DNA of 64,000 bases from Mesostigma viride. Lineage: Eukaryota; Streptophyta; Mesostigmatophyceae; Mesostigmatales; Mesostigmataceae. The notes below the pieces were generated by a model. The model saw nothing but the letters and a program-made list of their open reading frames with translations, was not told where the DNA came from and searched no databases. The DNA is taken from positions 5,187,719 through 5,251,718 of the forward strand of contig RPFO01000667.1 of assembly GCA_009746045.1 (NCBI GenBank), given 5' to 3'. Shown piece after piece: positions 34,056 through 44,402 of the stretch. Both the position numbers and the translations under genes were made by a program. Numbering within the stretch: the stretch's first letter is position 1; each line of letters opens with the position of its first letter.

Positions 34056-34673
34056 ATGGACAGGGAGGGATCGGACGTGTTCCAGTGCTTAAACGATGCC
34101 CTGTCGCAAGGCAAATTTGATAGCATAGGGTCGATGCTGGACGTGAAAGAGGTCGAAGCAGCTGCTCGAGGCTCGCCAGTACTTGATAATTGGCCCTATG
34201 ACATCCATCTGCTAGGGCACCTGATGGTGAACGACATGAACAGCGCGCGTTTTCTGTGGAAACGGATACCAGACGCCGCGAAGGCCAACAACCCCTCCAT
34301 CCTGGCGGTCTGGAAAATTGGGCAGTGCCTGTGGAACCGAGACTATAAAGGCGTGCATGGCGCACTACGAGGGCATAATTGGGAAGACTACCCGCAGCTG
34401 CAGCCTTTGATTGCTCGGCTGTCGCAGTTGCTGCTCGACAGGACGTTTAAGTTGCTCTCTTGCGGATACTCTGTCATGGCCGCCTCCGAGGCCGCCGCGT
34501 TCTTGGGCATGGCGAGTACCGAGGAGGTGGTCGCGTTCACCACCGCGCGGGGTTGGGAGTACAACCCTTCGGACCAGACCCTCAAGGTAAACTCTTTGGT
34601 CACTCATCCCGGGAACCAGGACGTGCACAACCTGCAAAAGCTCGCCGAGTACGTGGTTCACCTGGAAAATTGA
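34056..34673 (+). CDS. CSN8: COP9 signalosome complex subunit 8
   Basis: This intact, intronless reading frame encodes 205 residues, the usual length for CSN8. CSN8 is the smallest PCI-domain subunit of the COP9 signalosome, which removes Nedd8/Rub1 from cullins and so regulates cullin-RING ubiquitin ligases in nucleus and cytosol. Family hallmarks are visible: LLGHLMVNDMNSARFLWKRI, the helical-repeat segment AVWKIGQCLWNRDYKGVHGA, the winged-helix part SVMAASEAAAFLGMASTEEV, and the terminal LQKLAEYVVHLEN. The ATG at 34056 gives MDREGSDVFQCLNDAL, which fits the family start; the frame is open upstream, but that part lacks similarity. The absence of introns contrasts with OXA2. It is the only clearly intact single-exon host gene in the window. 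Confidence 0.92.
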   Translation: MDREGSDVFQCLNDALSQGKFDSIGSMLDVKEVEAAARGSPVLDNWPYDIHLLGHLMVNDMNSARFLWKRIPDAAKANNPSILAVWKIGQCLWNRDYKGVHGALRGHNWEDYPQLQPLIARLSQLLLDRTFKLLSCGYSVMAASEAAAFLGMASTEEVVAFTTARGWEYNPSDQTLKVNSLVTHPGNQDVHNLQKLAEYVVHLEN

Positions 34674-35988
34674 TGCAGGGAGGGGAAGGGAGGCATCGCA
34701 AGAGGAGAGGAGCGAACCCGACCTAGGGCCATTGCATTCTGAGAACTAGAATCAGTTTCTCAAGATGAGTGCCGTAAAGATGCACGTGGTCATGGGTACT
34801 GCAACGATCGCAGTCGTGACCGGTGACTGGTGACGCGGGCGACCTGCCTCCTCTTCTGTGGGCACTTTATGTCAATGAGAGAACCGTTTGTAGTCACCTT
34901 ATATCGCGCAGGCCAGAACTGTGGAATATCCGGACCATGGTAGCTCAAGCCTGTCAATATTTCATCTACACTTTTGAGTCATTATAGACCCAAAAGTGGT
35001 TCTGCTGAACACGGCCACTAAACATGCATTTGGCAGCCGCATGAAACGGTGGCCAATCATGTGGTCCCGTTGGGGGGTGTCCCTGATGGGATAGGGCCCA
35101 GTGCCAATGACCATGTGTGGGAAGGGCACCTTAACGGATAAGCTTGTTGATGTATCATGGAGACAACCAGAGCAGGCCCCAGATGGACCAAGTTGGTTAA
35201 TCAGACACCTTGCGTGGTTGCCTTGCGAAGCCGTAGAAACGAGACAATGATTAGCACCGGTTGGATGTCGTGAGTATCTGATTAAGCCTGGTTATGTACT
35301 AGGCGCAAGCATGTCCATGAGGCATCGCAGTTAAGTGCTCGCACGGATGCCAAACAGTGCGCCACTGAGTGCGTGCATGCATGTTAGCATGCCCTTGCGC
35401 CAGGATGATGCCATGTGGCTACTCCCAAACCAGGTTGGAGCGAGTCCCATATTACTGGCCCATGGGAGCTGTCGAATTAGATGCCTATGTTTGCCTCGTT
35501 CTTATTGCGGAGGTCCTTTGGTGAAGCACTGGCAACTTGAGATCCGAATCCCACATGAATGGTTAGCATTGATATTAAAAGAGTAACGATATTCATGCGG
35601 TACACGCTGAGTGACCATTTGTCTCACTTTATATGTAAAAGAGTAACGATATTCATGCAACATACATGCACATGCACATGCAGTTGTCTCATGCGACTTG
35701 CATGGCAGAGGAGGTGCCTGTTGAAGGCATTCCATCGGTGATTGGTCCAAAGCTTTGCATTAAACTGGCTCATCCCTGTGTCACCTGGATGTGCTTGCCT
35801 CGGTCTTTTCCGCGTGCTGAGTCTTGCTATATGTGCAAGTGCCATGAATGCGGTAAAAGCATGTGTGCGCAGCCATTTGGGTCTCTCCCTCTACCTTGTG
35901 TACGACCCCGTTGCATGGTTGATTTAGCCTAGTGCGAAACCCTATAGTAAACTAAATGCTGTTGATTGCAGCACGTGCATGTTTCATA
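34674..35988. other. 3' flank of CSN8; no gene
   Basis: No reading frame of interest is present. The segment AAAGAGTAACGATATTCATGC occurs twice (about 35577 and 35637) as a local direct repeat. GTTGCCTTGCGAAGCCGTAG at 35218 resembles 16711 and 15750 in OXA2 intron 10, a short dispersed motif of unknown origin. Confidence 0.4.
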
Positions 35989-36230
35989 CTAATTAATTAA
36001 TTAATTAATTAATTAATTAATTAATTAATTAATTAGACTCGTGCTCCCGTTGGGGAGTCACGGAGCATTAACCCCGATGGATGGATGGACCGGTGCAAAC
36101 AGTCCTACCGGTCTAATCTATCTACAACATCTATCTACAATTACATCTATCTACAACATCTATCTACAGCAACTAGTCTAAGCGCTCTAGCTAGATACCC
36201 TAGGGGACCTGTCTGGCGTGCTTCCCGTAT

Positions 36231-36265
36231 TCTGATCAGGCACTCCGCAAAGGTGAAAACCATTT
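36231..36265 (-). mobile_element. 35-bp 5'-truncated SINE copy with 15-bp target duplications
   Basis: GCGTGCTTCCCGTAT at 36216-36230 is repeated at 36266-36280. Between the two copies lie only 35 bases, identical to the reverse complement of the last 35 bases of the SINE at 30105-30376. This is a very short 5'-truncated retrotransposition event inside the LINE 3' UTR, and it fixes the 3' end of the SINE family. Confidence 0.85.
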
Positions 36266-36439
36266 GCGTGCTTCCCGTATGTTTGCACACGCGGGCGCTT
36301 CCCCACGGGAGGGGGTTCGTTGTCCTCTATAACCTGGGCTCACTTGGCCTTGTCCATCATCTTGTTCCAAATCACGGAGAGACCTATAGCCCCCCCATGT
36401 CCTCTACTAGCTGTTCTTTGAAGGTGCGGGCCTTGCGGC

Positions 36440-38270
36440 ATCTAGCATCGCGGGTCCCGGCCCACGTAAGGAGGTGCCGGCCAGGCTAAGCTGGGCGCAG
36501 TCCCGCGGGGGGGCCACGTGAGGTGTCTACCTGGTTGGTGCGAGCTAAGTGCCCTACTAGCTGCAGGCGCCGCTGCTTGATGGTGCTGGTGCATGATGTA
36601 TGGCATGCCGAGGTACAGGTCCTCATTGCGAACATGAGCAGCATAGCCTACTCGGAAAATGGATCGCAGAATGTTGGTGACCGCGCCGTCCAGCTTTCCG
36701 GCCAGGTCGGCGGTGAGGGTCCATGTCTCGGCCCCGTACGTAAGAACAGGGAGGACGAGGACCTTGAACAGGTCCTGTTTCTCTATCTTGCCCAGGGGCT
36801 TGCGCCACAGGGCCCGGTATTGGCGTAAAGCGTGCCAGGCGAGGGAGATGCGGTGGTCCACATCAGCCTCGCCGCTGGGGAGGAGGCTGCCCAGCAGCTT
36901 GACACGGTCCCGATGCAGGACTCGGAGCCGTCAAGGAGAAAGAGGTCGGGCGGTGGCTGAGTGAGCCCAACCGCCAGAGCCTCTGTCTTCTTGCTGACCT
37001 CAAGCCCCACCGGCTGCGCGGGCCTCGATAGCCAGGCAGTCAAGCCACGTCTGCGCGTGCTCAGTGTCCTCGAAGAGGGTGGTGTCATATGCAGAGATGA
37101 TGTCCGCCAGCCGAATCTCCGTTTCCGCCCCGCCATGCCAGAAACGGTTCTCAACCTGCACCCCTGGTTCCCTACCCACGATGCGGGCAAATCGCTTGCG
37201 CGCCTGAATCATTACGTATTCGACCACAATAATGAACAGGTAGGGCGACAGCACGCAGCCCTGCCATGTACACCCTTCTGTAAAGGGCATGGTGGCGTGG
37301 TCCCGTAGGAAGTGCGCACCGAAGTGGTGGACCCTTCATATGTACAGGCTGCGGATGACAGCAATAAGGGGGCGGAGGATCCGGAACAGAGCGAGGATGT
37401 CCCATAGCGCAGGCCAGAAAACCGGATCGAAGGCTTTGATGAAGTCCACTAGCACAAGGTGCAGAGGGGACTCACCAGGCTGAAGGCGTTGCAGTTTTCC
37501 ACAAGGCGGCGAGTAGCGAATAGCGCCTGTACAGTGTTGCGACCTGAACGGAAGCCGTGCTGAGTCTCGCTGACGGGCGGCCGTCCAGGGCCGTGCGCAG
37601 GTGGTTCAGGATGAGCCGCATGAGAAGCTTGAGGGGGGCACTTAATTGGATGCACACCCCTCTGTAGTAGTTACCGGGGTCGGCTGGCGACCCCTTGTTC
37701 TTGTACAGCATCGTGCGAAAACTGTGTTGCCAGGCCGCTGGAGGCGGTTGCGACGACAGCAGAAGGCGGTTGCAGATGTCCCGGAAGAGCAGCATGACAC
37801 CAGTGTCCTCGAACTCGGCTGCAAGTTTCACAACCGCGGCCGGAATCTCGTCGGAGCCGGTGGCGGCGTCGTAACGCAGACGCTGGACCGCCTCCGTGAC
37901 CTCGCGGGAGGTGAAAGGAGGCATGGCTGACGGGTCGCCAAGCGGGCCGATCAGCGGGGGGACGAGGCAGTCCGCCGCTGACCTGGGCGGGGCCGGGGAC
38001 CCGGCGGGGCCGCTGGCCAGGGCAGCCGGGCGGGCGGCGGCGGCTGGGATCGAGCAGGGGCGGGGGCGGCACAGCTGTCCCCACGACCTCGGCCGTGGCC
38101 GCTGCCCAGGTACGAGGCCGCTTGGCAGGTGGGCGGGAGCATCGTGGCGGTGGGGCCGGCCGAGGCCGTCCGGGTGCCCGAGGCGCTTGTACCAGAACCA
38201 GGCCCCCTTGCCGTCGTGCTTCTGCTGGCAGCGCTGCGCACTCAGTGAGGTCCTTGACCATCTAGCTGCT
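36440..38270 (-). pseudogene. LINE ORF2 reverse transcriptase domain, degraded
   Basis: Motifs occur in the correct order on the minus strand: PPFTSREVTEAVQRLRYDAA and GSDEIPAAVV (37924-37840), the finger/palm segment MLYKNKGSPADPGNYYRGV (about 37710-37650), QHGFRSGRNT (37560), WQGCVLSPYLFIIVVEYVM (37270-37210), the degenerate catalytic box LADIISAYDTTLF where YADD is expected (about 37090), EVSKKTEALAVGLTQPP (37000-36950), KQDLFKVLVLPVLTYGAETW (36780-36720) and LDGAVTNILRSIFRVGY. Loss of YADD and multiple frame shifts indicate a dead copy. Confidence 0.75.
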
Positions 38271-39199
38271 GATGAGCGTCTGCCTTCTCGGCCTGCTCGT
38301 GGGCGACCCGCAGAGCTGCTTGCAGCCCATGCAGGCTTAAGGTGGTCGGGTCGGGTCCCTGTTGCTGCGGAGCATCTGCCTAGCGGCGACCACCATGTCG
38401 GTGCGTGGCGGTGGAGTCACAGCAATTAAGCTGTCGGCGCGGAGGCAAGGAGGGGAGGGTGCGGGCAGCCAGACGATACTTGCATGGCAGCGATCGAGTG
38501 ATCCCGCGGAGGATCACTGAAAAATCACCCGGGGGCGGAGTGGCGTGTAATTAACTGCTGGCGACTGCCCCTGGCGTCGAAGACTGCCAGGAAGTCGTCC
38601 CGGTGCGACATAGCGGCCTGCTCTTCTGCTGACATCTTGTCGGTGCCCATCCTTCAGTACAATCCGGAGCACATACCTTGAGATCTGGCTGATCGTGGAG
38701 GCGCCAGTTGTCGCGACGGTTTCACACCAGGGAACCGCAATCTGATGCGGGCGAGCACGAGGCGGTGATCAGATTCCACCGTGATGACAGCATCTTGCAG
38801 CACGCGAGCCTCGACAACTAAGGGGCGCTGAGCCCGGCGTACGCAGATATAGAGTGGCTAACGTGATGACTGACTAGCTAGACCTTTTCAGTGGTTTTCC
38901 ATTTGTGGGTATTTCCTCGTAAATGGTGGGAGAGCGATCGCAGCAATGGTGCTCACCACTAGACACTCCCGGCCAGTTAGGCTCGAAACACACGCCCTGA
39001 TCAAGCATGCTGTTTCCGGCCCCACCGTCTAGGTCATCTAGTCGCTCTACACGTAAGCCAGCCATAATTTCAATGCACAAGGATACACATTTCCATCACC
39101 ATTCATCTTCATCATCCTGAACGACTCGAACACGCGGACAAGATAACGGCAGGCTCGAGCTACCATGGTCCGGATTCATCCCGATTTCTGGCCTGCGCT

Positions 39200-39960
39200 G
39201 GTTGTCTCCTTGATAGTCAAGGCACACCACCCGATCCGACGGCCCCAAAAGGTGGCAAGCTGCTCAGCGGGGCGTGCGAAAGAAGCATGGCATGCAACCA
39301 GCGCAGATTCTGCCATGCAACAGATCCGCAAATAGAGCCGTGTTACCGTGGGCTGTCGTGTTGGTTGGGAAGTACTGAGCGCCCCCCGTGCCAACTGGCA
39401 GCTTGGCGTTGGCGTCGAGCAGCAGAACCAGGAAGTGCCGAGCTGGGATATGCTGGCCTCCTCCTCCTTGAGGGCGTGGAAGAATTAAGCCCTCACGTTC
39501 CGCCTGAGCTCGACCCGCATGTGGTGCATATCCCACGATAACGGTAAGCGTGTGGTGTGAATGGCCCTCAGTGGCCAAAAAAGTGGCCACTAGCACACGC
39601 GCGGATCGCAGCACGATGGACTGGAGGTGAGCTGATGGCTGATGCTGCCGGTGAGCTCAAGAGGCCCACACCACCTTGCCCCGGCGCGTCGCCTCCACCA
39701 TAATGGAACCGCCAGCCCGCGCGGAGGTCGTCGACCTGAAGACCGTTGACCCCTTAATGAATTGCTGAGGGTCGACGGTGCGCCGATGCTCCTGGACCCC
39801 GAGGACGGCGATCTTGTTGTCGGCGCACAAGGCGATCAGCTCGTCGACGCGTTGGCGACTTGGCGTGCTGGGGTGCCGCCGCTTGTAGAAGGATCTGCAG
39901 GGAGGGTGCGCACATTAAAGCTTGCAATACCAAGAATGGGCCGTTGCCCTATTAGCGGGG
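39200..39960 (-). pseudogene. LINE AP-type endonuclease domain
   Basis: Minus-strand frames show GIASFNVRTLPADPST (39950-39905, the conserved N of the N-terminal motif), a downstream segment with NKIAVLGVQEHRR-type sequence (about 39815-39775), then the central VATFLATEGHSHHTLTVIVG, YAPHAGRAQ, and FLVLLLDANAKLPVGTGGA (39590-39380), where the D-x-N of exonuclease-endonuclease-phosphatase enzymes is visible, and NTTAHGNTALFADLLH. Such domains nick target DNA to prime reverse transcription. Frame shifts are present. Confidence 0.7.
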
Positions 39961-40289
39961 GCTTGGGGGTGGAGGTGGGGGTGGAGAAGGGTAGTGCCGG
40001 AGGTGGGGGTGGGGGTGGAGGGGGTGGGGGGGGAGGAGGGTGGCGATTGGGGTTAATGCTTGTCAACGCATGGAGTCTTTCTTTCAGGGCGGATATGCAT
40101 CGTCTCCGTCCTGTCTGGGGTCGCCGGCGTGTCGACTGAGCCTCATCCCGCTCAATTAAGGCGGGCCAGGAGGCCGTGTGAGGCTGGTAAATTGGCGGGA
40201 GGGTTGACCGTGGCGTGCCTGGCGACCTTGCATCCTGGTCATGCTCGCACAGTGCGACATGAGGATGGAAAGGGGCTTGTTTATTAATA

Positions 40290-41095
40290 AAGGCTGTGCC
40301 CAAAGCTGGCCTATTGCATGTACCGGGAGGCTGCGAGGGTGCATGTGGCCTTACCGGGCGCCCTCCATACCGGGGACGTGCGTTGACGACGACGATGCAG
40401 CTGGGGCTGGCTTGGAGCGTGGCTTGTGCCGCTTGTTGGTTGGGAGCTTGCACATCCGTGCGCTTCCCGTCGATGAAAAGAACGGGGGTGTAGTTGACAA
40501 GGCGGATGTAGGTGCGAATGCCATCGCGCCTGGCCTGCCACCGCTGCCTCGCTGCCCAGCAAGCCGTTCTTGATGACGAGCTGGGCTGGGGAGAGTAGAT
40601 CGTCGAGGCTGGGCGTGTTTCTCCCGCCCAGGAGCTTGCGGGCCTGCAGGACTTTCACCTTGCTGGCCACGCTCGTGAAGGTCATCCGGATGGGGCCAGG
40701 TTGGCCTGCCATCCATGCTGCCGACTCGATGCGGATGCGTTCGTTGCCCAAATGAAGCCGGCCCACTATGAGGCTCTGGTGCAGGCGTTGTGCAAGCATG
40801 AGGTCCGTTTCCTGGTGACCCACGACCTCGAAATAACGTACCACAATACTGCGTGATCGTTGGTCTTCCTCAACTGCGGTCTTGTGGGCCGCTGCCCCCC
40901 TCCGTGCAGCGTCCGCCATGTCATGTTAGCAATGTCCGCCTGCTTCACCATGGTGGCATAGCTGGGAGGCGATGGGGCGGCCTGCTGGGGCCGGCGAGGT
41001 GGCCAGGGCTGCCTTCACCTCAGCCATGCTGGTCGGCGTAGCTCGGTGTTGTCCTGGCGCAGAGCAGTTGACAGGACGCCTATCTGGGCAGCCAT
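40290..41095 (-). pseudogene. LINE ORF1, degraded
   Basis: From 41095 the minus strand reads MAAQIGVLSTALRQDNTELR, then (other frames) RGAAAHKTAVEEDQRSRSIV, VVRYFEVVGHQETDLMLAQR, QPGPIRMTFTSVASKVKVLQ, ARKLLGGRNTPSLDDLLSPA. The RNA-binding-like core and the SLDDLLSPAQ box correspond to LDDDLTPAQ in the ORF1-only elements, but identity is low, so it is a different LINE subfamily. The start codon for MAAQ lies immediately next to the chromovirus LTR. Confidence 0.65.
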
Positions 41096-41660
41096 TGTTA
41101 CGTCGCGTAACAATTCGTTGTAGTTACGGACGTAAATTAGGTCCTTTGCCTCGGTTGTTCCTAGGTTTACGTGTAGTTCCAACTGGGACACTATTGTCCT
41201 CGTAACAGTACCGTGGTACATTGGGTGCTTTTGGGCGCCGCGCCGCGTACTTTATTAGTGGTCCTTATCCTTTGGTAGAATGTAGTGGACCGGCGTGCAT
41301 CTGTGCATCTGCCTGTGGTTCTGTAGGCGAGGGCCAGGTCGGCCCGAGCTTGTTGGACCGTTGGTGACCATTTATGCACGTTCCACCCCTTGTGTGGGCA
41401 CTCGGCGTGTGTTAAATGAATTAACACATATTAGCTTGGGTCATGGCAGTGTAGTTGTGTTTCCCGTTCCTCTATTCCTGGAGTAAACGGGTTGTGTAAA
41501 TGGCTTATGGCGTATTATAGTAACACTTACGTAAATGCACTGAGATCTGGATCGTCTCGTTCGTCTTTCGCTAGGGGTTTAACTAGAGGCGGCCTTACTA
41601 GTTTAGGTAGCATTAGGCCAGGTAGAGGTAGAGGTGGAGGTAGAAGTTTAGGACGTAACA
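41096..41660 (+). repeat. Putative 5' LTR of the chromovirus
   Basis: It starts TGTTACGTC and the best end is GACGTAACA at 41652-41660, giving a 9-bp inverted terminal repeat and TG...CA ends. The next bases, ATGGACTCGGAGGAAC, begin with TGG two bases after the end, as expected for a tRNA primer-binding site. The left boundary is well supported by the abrupt end of the LINE. The right boundary is uncertain: an Arg/Gly-rich frame (41540-41728) crosses it, and CGTAACA occurs several times. The second LTR is outside the window. Confidence 0.45.
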
Positions 41661-42175
41661 ATGGACTCGGAGGAACTTTAGGTAGAGAGCGAGACGACGA
41701 TCCCCTGCAACATACGTCATTGAATTAACCCTTCCGCGTCCGGGAATATGAAGACGACACTTTTTTGACAGGTAATGGGCGGGTCGCCTGCAAGCTAGGG
41801 GGGTAGTGCTGCCCGATTCGGGACACGCCCTGCCTAGAACTTAGACCTGCTCAAAGCGGAAAATCCTTTACAGACAGCTCCTTTCCCTCGTTTTGTTTTC
41901 CTTAGAAGTGTTGCTTACTGTCGTAGATAGGTGATGGTTTCGGTTCAGCGTTAGTGAGACGTTTAGCGACTTGGTAGGCTCCACCTTTTCCTTCGTGCTG
42001 CTGTTCATTAGACGACCGCACCCGCAGAAATTCACTGGGTCGCTGATTTTAGGACTACGAGCGCTGGATCATTGCCGCCCTCGTACTTTCGGTGATCCAG
42101 ATACCCCAGCGAAGTCGCCTCCTACTCCTTGTTCTCCTGTTGTGACTATACTCAAGACCCACCAGGTGCGTTACC

Positions 42176-42571
42176 ATGAGTCAGCGTCGTGTTTTTACTG
42201 CTCCTTCCCATTCGTCTAGTGACAATAGCTTAGCCAAATATTACGTAGTTATTACCCCTCAATGGTCAGCCATTTTCCTTTCTTGGTCAGATGCTAGGAA
42301 GATAGTGCAAAACCGTACTTATAACGTAGTTAGGTATAAGAAATTTGTTACCTTCGACGAAGCTCAACAATTCCTGATAGACCATAGTGAATCAGATTTA
42401 GGCCTTCATGTACGTTCTACTCCTCATGGTCGTCCTCCCGTAGAAGCTCTAGTTTTTGCTACTCCTCCTTCTTCTCCCCCTAAACGGCCGGGCTGCATCT
42501 TCATCTACCCCAGATACTCCTCTCACCTTAGAGTTTGGCTCCCTATCCATTACTGTTGTTAAAAAGGATTG
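42176..42571 (+). CDS. Viroplasmin / RNase H1 N-terminal (hybrid-binding) domain protein in the chromovirus
   Basis: The frame starts MSQRRVFTAPSHSSSDN and contains KYYVVITPQWSAIFLSW, SDARKIVQNRTYNVVRYKKF and VTFDEAQQFLIDH. This has the pattern of the Cauli_VI/RNase H1 N-terminal fold: a Tyr-Val-Val strand, a Gly/Ala-Ile-(F/Y)-x-x-W turn, a short helix, a YKKF strand, then a helix beginning F-x-x-(E/D)-A. In RNase H1 this fold binds RNA/DNA hybrids. After PPSSPP the frame shifts once (near 42480) and continues ASSSTPDTPLTLEFGSLSI to a TGA at about 42571. Protein length is about 130 residues. It lies upstream of gag, an unusual position. Domain assignment is by eye. Confidence 0.65.
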
Positions 42572-42663
42572 ATTTTAATTGTGTCCTTGCTTCAGACATT
42601 CAAGGTTTTTCCTTTTTCCCTTGTTGCTTTCATTTAGATTCCTATTCCTTTACTTAATTAAAG

Positions 42664-42965
42664 ATGGATCCAGTGGGTGGAGATATGTCGCCTATACCTA
42701 CCAATACTACTACTACTAATAATAATAATACTAATAACAATAACAATACTCGTGGTAACCGACGGGACTCCTTGGAAACGGTGCACCATCTCACTCCTCA
42801 AGGTAATCTGCGTACCTCACCTCCTTCTCCTGTTACTGGTGGTCGCCGTCGTCCCTTGTCGCGTTTGCGTGCCATTATATCCTGGACTGATCATTACCGC
42901 TACTTGAATGCATCCACTATCAGCAGTAATCATGTGTGTGATATGCCACCTAAAATCCAGTGTGA
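42664..42965 (+). CDS. Chromovirus gag, N-terminal part
   Basis: It begins MDPVGGDMSPIPTNTTTT, followed by an Asn/Thr-rich run and RLRAIISWTDHYRYLNAST. The frame closes at about 43002 after running into inserted sequence from about 42952. The rest of gag resumes at about 44403. The region 42855-42951 is present again at 43998-44092, so gag was disrupted by a duplication or insertion. The start at 42664 is the first ATG after the preceding stop. Confidence 0.5.
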
Positions 42966-44402
42966 TGCAGGTCACGGACATACTTGGCCGCCGACCTCAT
43001 GACAGGCAATTCCGTAGCCAGCCAGGTGTAGAATAAAACCATGATGCTTTATATATTTGGAAAGCAACCAAACCATTCACATTTAATTTCAAAAGACATC
43101 GACAAGAATACAAGTGTTGTCTAGTCGTATAATGTCGTACTTGTGCGTCACTGTCCAAATAAGGCTAACCGGTTCTTGATAACCTAGCAGGCCTCGGGTG
43201 ACGCCACACTGCTCCGCTTGGCTTACGGCTGGCAGTGTCCTTTAGCGCCCCCTATCCTGTCTACCTATCCCGCTTACCCCAGCTATGGCTCACTGGCCAA
43301 CGACGACCGGGTTCCTTCCCGAGTCTCGCCCACAATACACACATCATCTTGACGAAACCAAACAGTTATCACTTCCGTCAACCAATCTCATGACAATTAC
43401 TCATTGCAACCACTCTCGGGGGCTGCTCCGGATTGTTCCACTATTAAACCCCTTGACGACAACACCAAGTTGTGAGGGAGAGTAACGAGCGAACAACGAC
43501 CACCATGGCCGCTGCTGTGCTCCTAAATACCTCCAAAAATCCCGGCATCCATGCGCTGTCGCATTTGCCAGCAAGCCGCCTGACGTGCAGTTAGACTGCC
43601 AGCAAAATGCAGAGCAAGTCTGTTCGACAGCCACGTGCGAGCCAGCACACCGCACACTACGATCTGCGTATCTAGCTTTGTCAGATGGACTGAACATCAT
43701 TCCGTCTGGACAATACAAAAGATTCATAACTGCCAAATGTCACGCACCGGAATATTGCGCAAGCCACCAAGGCTTTGCGCCCCAAAGTCTTGCGCCCGAA
43801 CCTAAGTCAGGTCACCTAAGACTGTCACTCTAGAAATTCAGGTCTTTCCGGCGCGGCGCTCCACACCGGCCCAAGGAACAAAGCCTGCGGCCTATACTGA
43901 ATCGGAACCAACCAAACGTCGGACGTAACGATTCCGATTACGGCAATCGCGTAACTTCTTGAGTGCACGGACGTAAATGATCACGGACGTGACAGCTGTC
44001 GCGTTTGCGTGCCATTATATCATGGACTGATCATTACCGCTACTTGAATGCATCCACTATCAGCAGTAATCATGTGTGTGATATGCCACCTCCCCCCCCA
44101 CTCTTTAGCTCACAACAACTTGAGAGCAAAAAGTGAAAGAAAGGCAGCTCACACAACCGAAGGAAGCCCAAAGAGGGCGTCATTCCAGGCAGCAGCAAAA
44201 AGGAAAAAAAAAATCCAGGTCACCTAAGACTGTCACTCTAGAAATTCAGGTCTTTCCGGCGCGGCGCTCCACACCGGCCCAAGGAACAAAGCCTGCGGCC
44301 TATACTGAATCGGAACCAACCAAACGTCGGACGTAACGATTCCGATTACGGCAATCGCGTAACTTCTTGAGTGCACGGACGTAAATGATCACGGACGTGA
44401 CA
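42855..44402 (+). repeat. Interleaved duplication A-X-B-A'-Y-B' inside gag
   Basis: Block A (42855-42951, gag-coding, CTGTCGCGTTTGCGTGCC to ATATGCCACCT) recurs as A' (about 43999-44092). Block B (43808-43997, CAGGTCACCTAAGACTGTCA to CACGGACGTGACA) recurs as B' (about 44216-44402). Between A and B lie about 856 bases (X); between A' and B' only about 123 bases (Y). B' joins directly to resumed gag. Both copies are nearly identical (one change noticed in A), so the event is recent. The origin of X and Y is unknown. Confidence 0.85.

Larger units (their letters stand above)
35989..41095 (-). mobile_element. L1-like LINE with ORF1, endonuclease and reverse transcriptase, minus strand; 5' end cut by Gypsy
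   Basis: Reading the minus strand from 41095: ORF1 (41095-40300), an apurinic-endonuclease domain (39960-39200), reverse transcriptase (38270-36440), a 3' UTR with CATCTATCTACAA repeats (36180-36110) and a terminal segment with CTCCCCAACGGGAG hairpin, then a (TTAA)n tail of about 45 bases (35989-36033). All ORFs have several frame breaks, so this copy is inactive. The 5' end is separated from the rest by the chromovirus insertion at 41096 and should lie beyond the window. It is the only element here with all three LINE functions and is the likely type of the autonomous partner of the ORF1-only elements. Confidence 0.8.

Noticed and set aside
41492-41728. Arg/Gly-rich ORF as the start of gag
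   Set aside because: It crosses the most likely LTR boundary, and its composition comes from GGTAGAGGT-type repeats; not excluded, but not supported.
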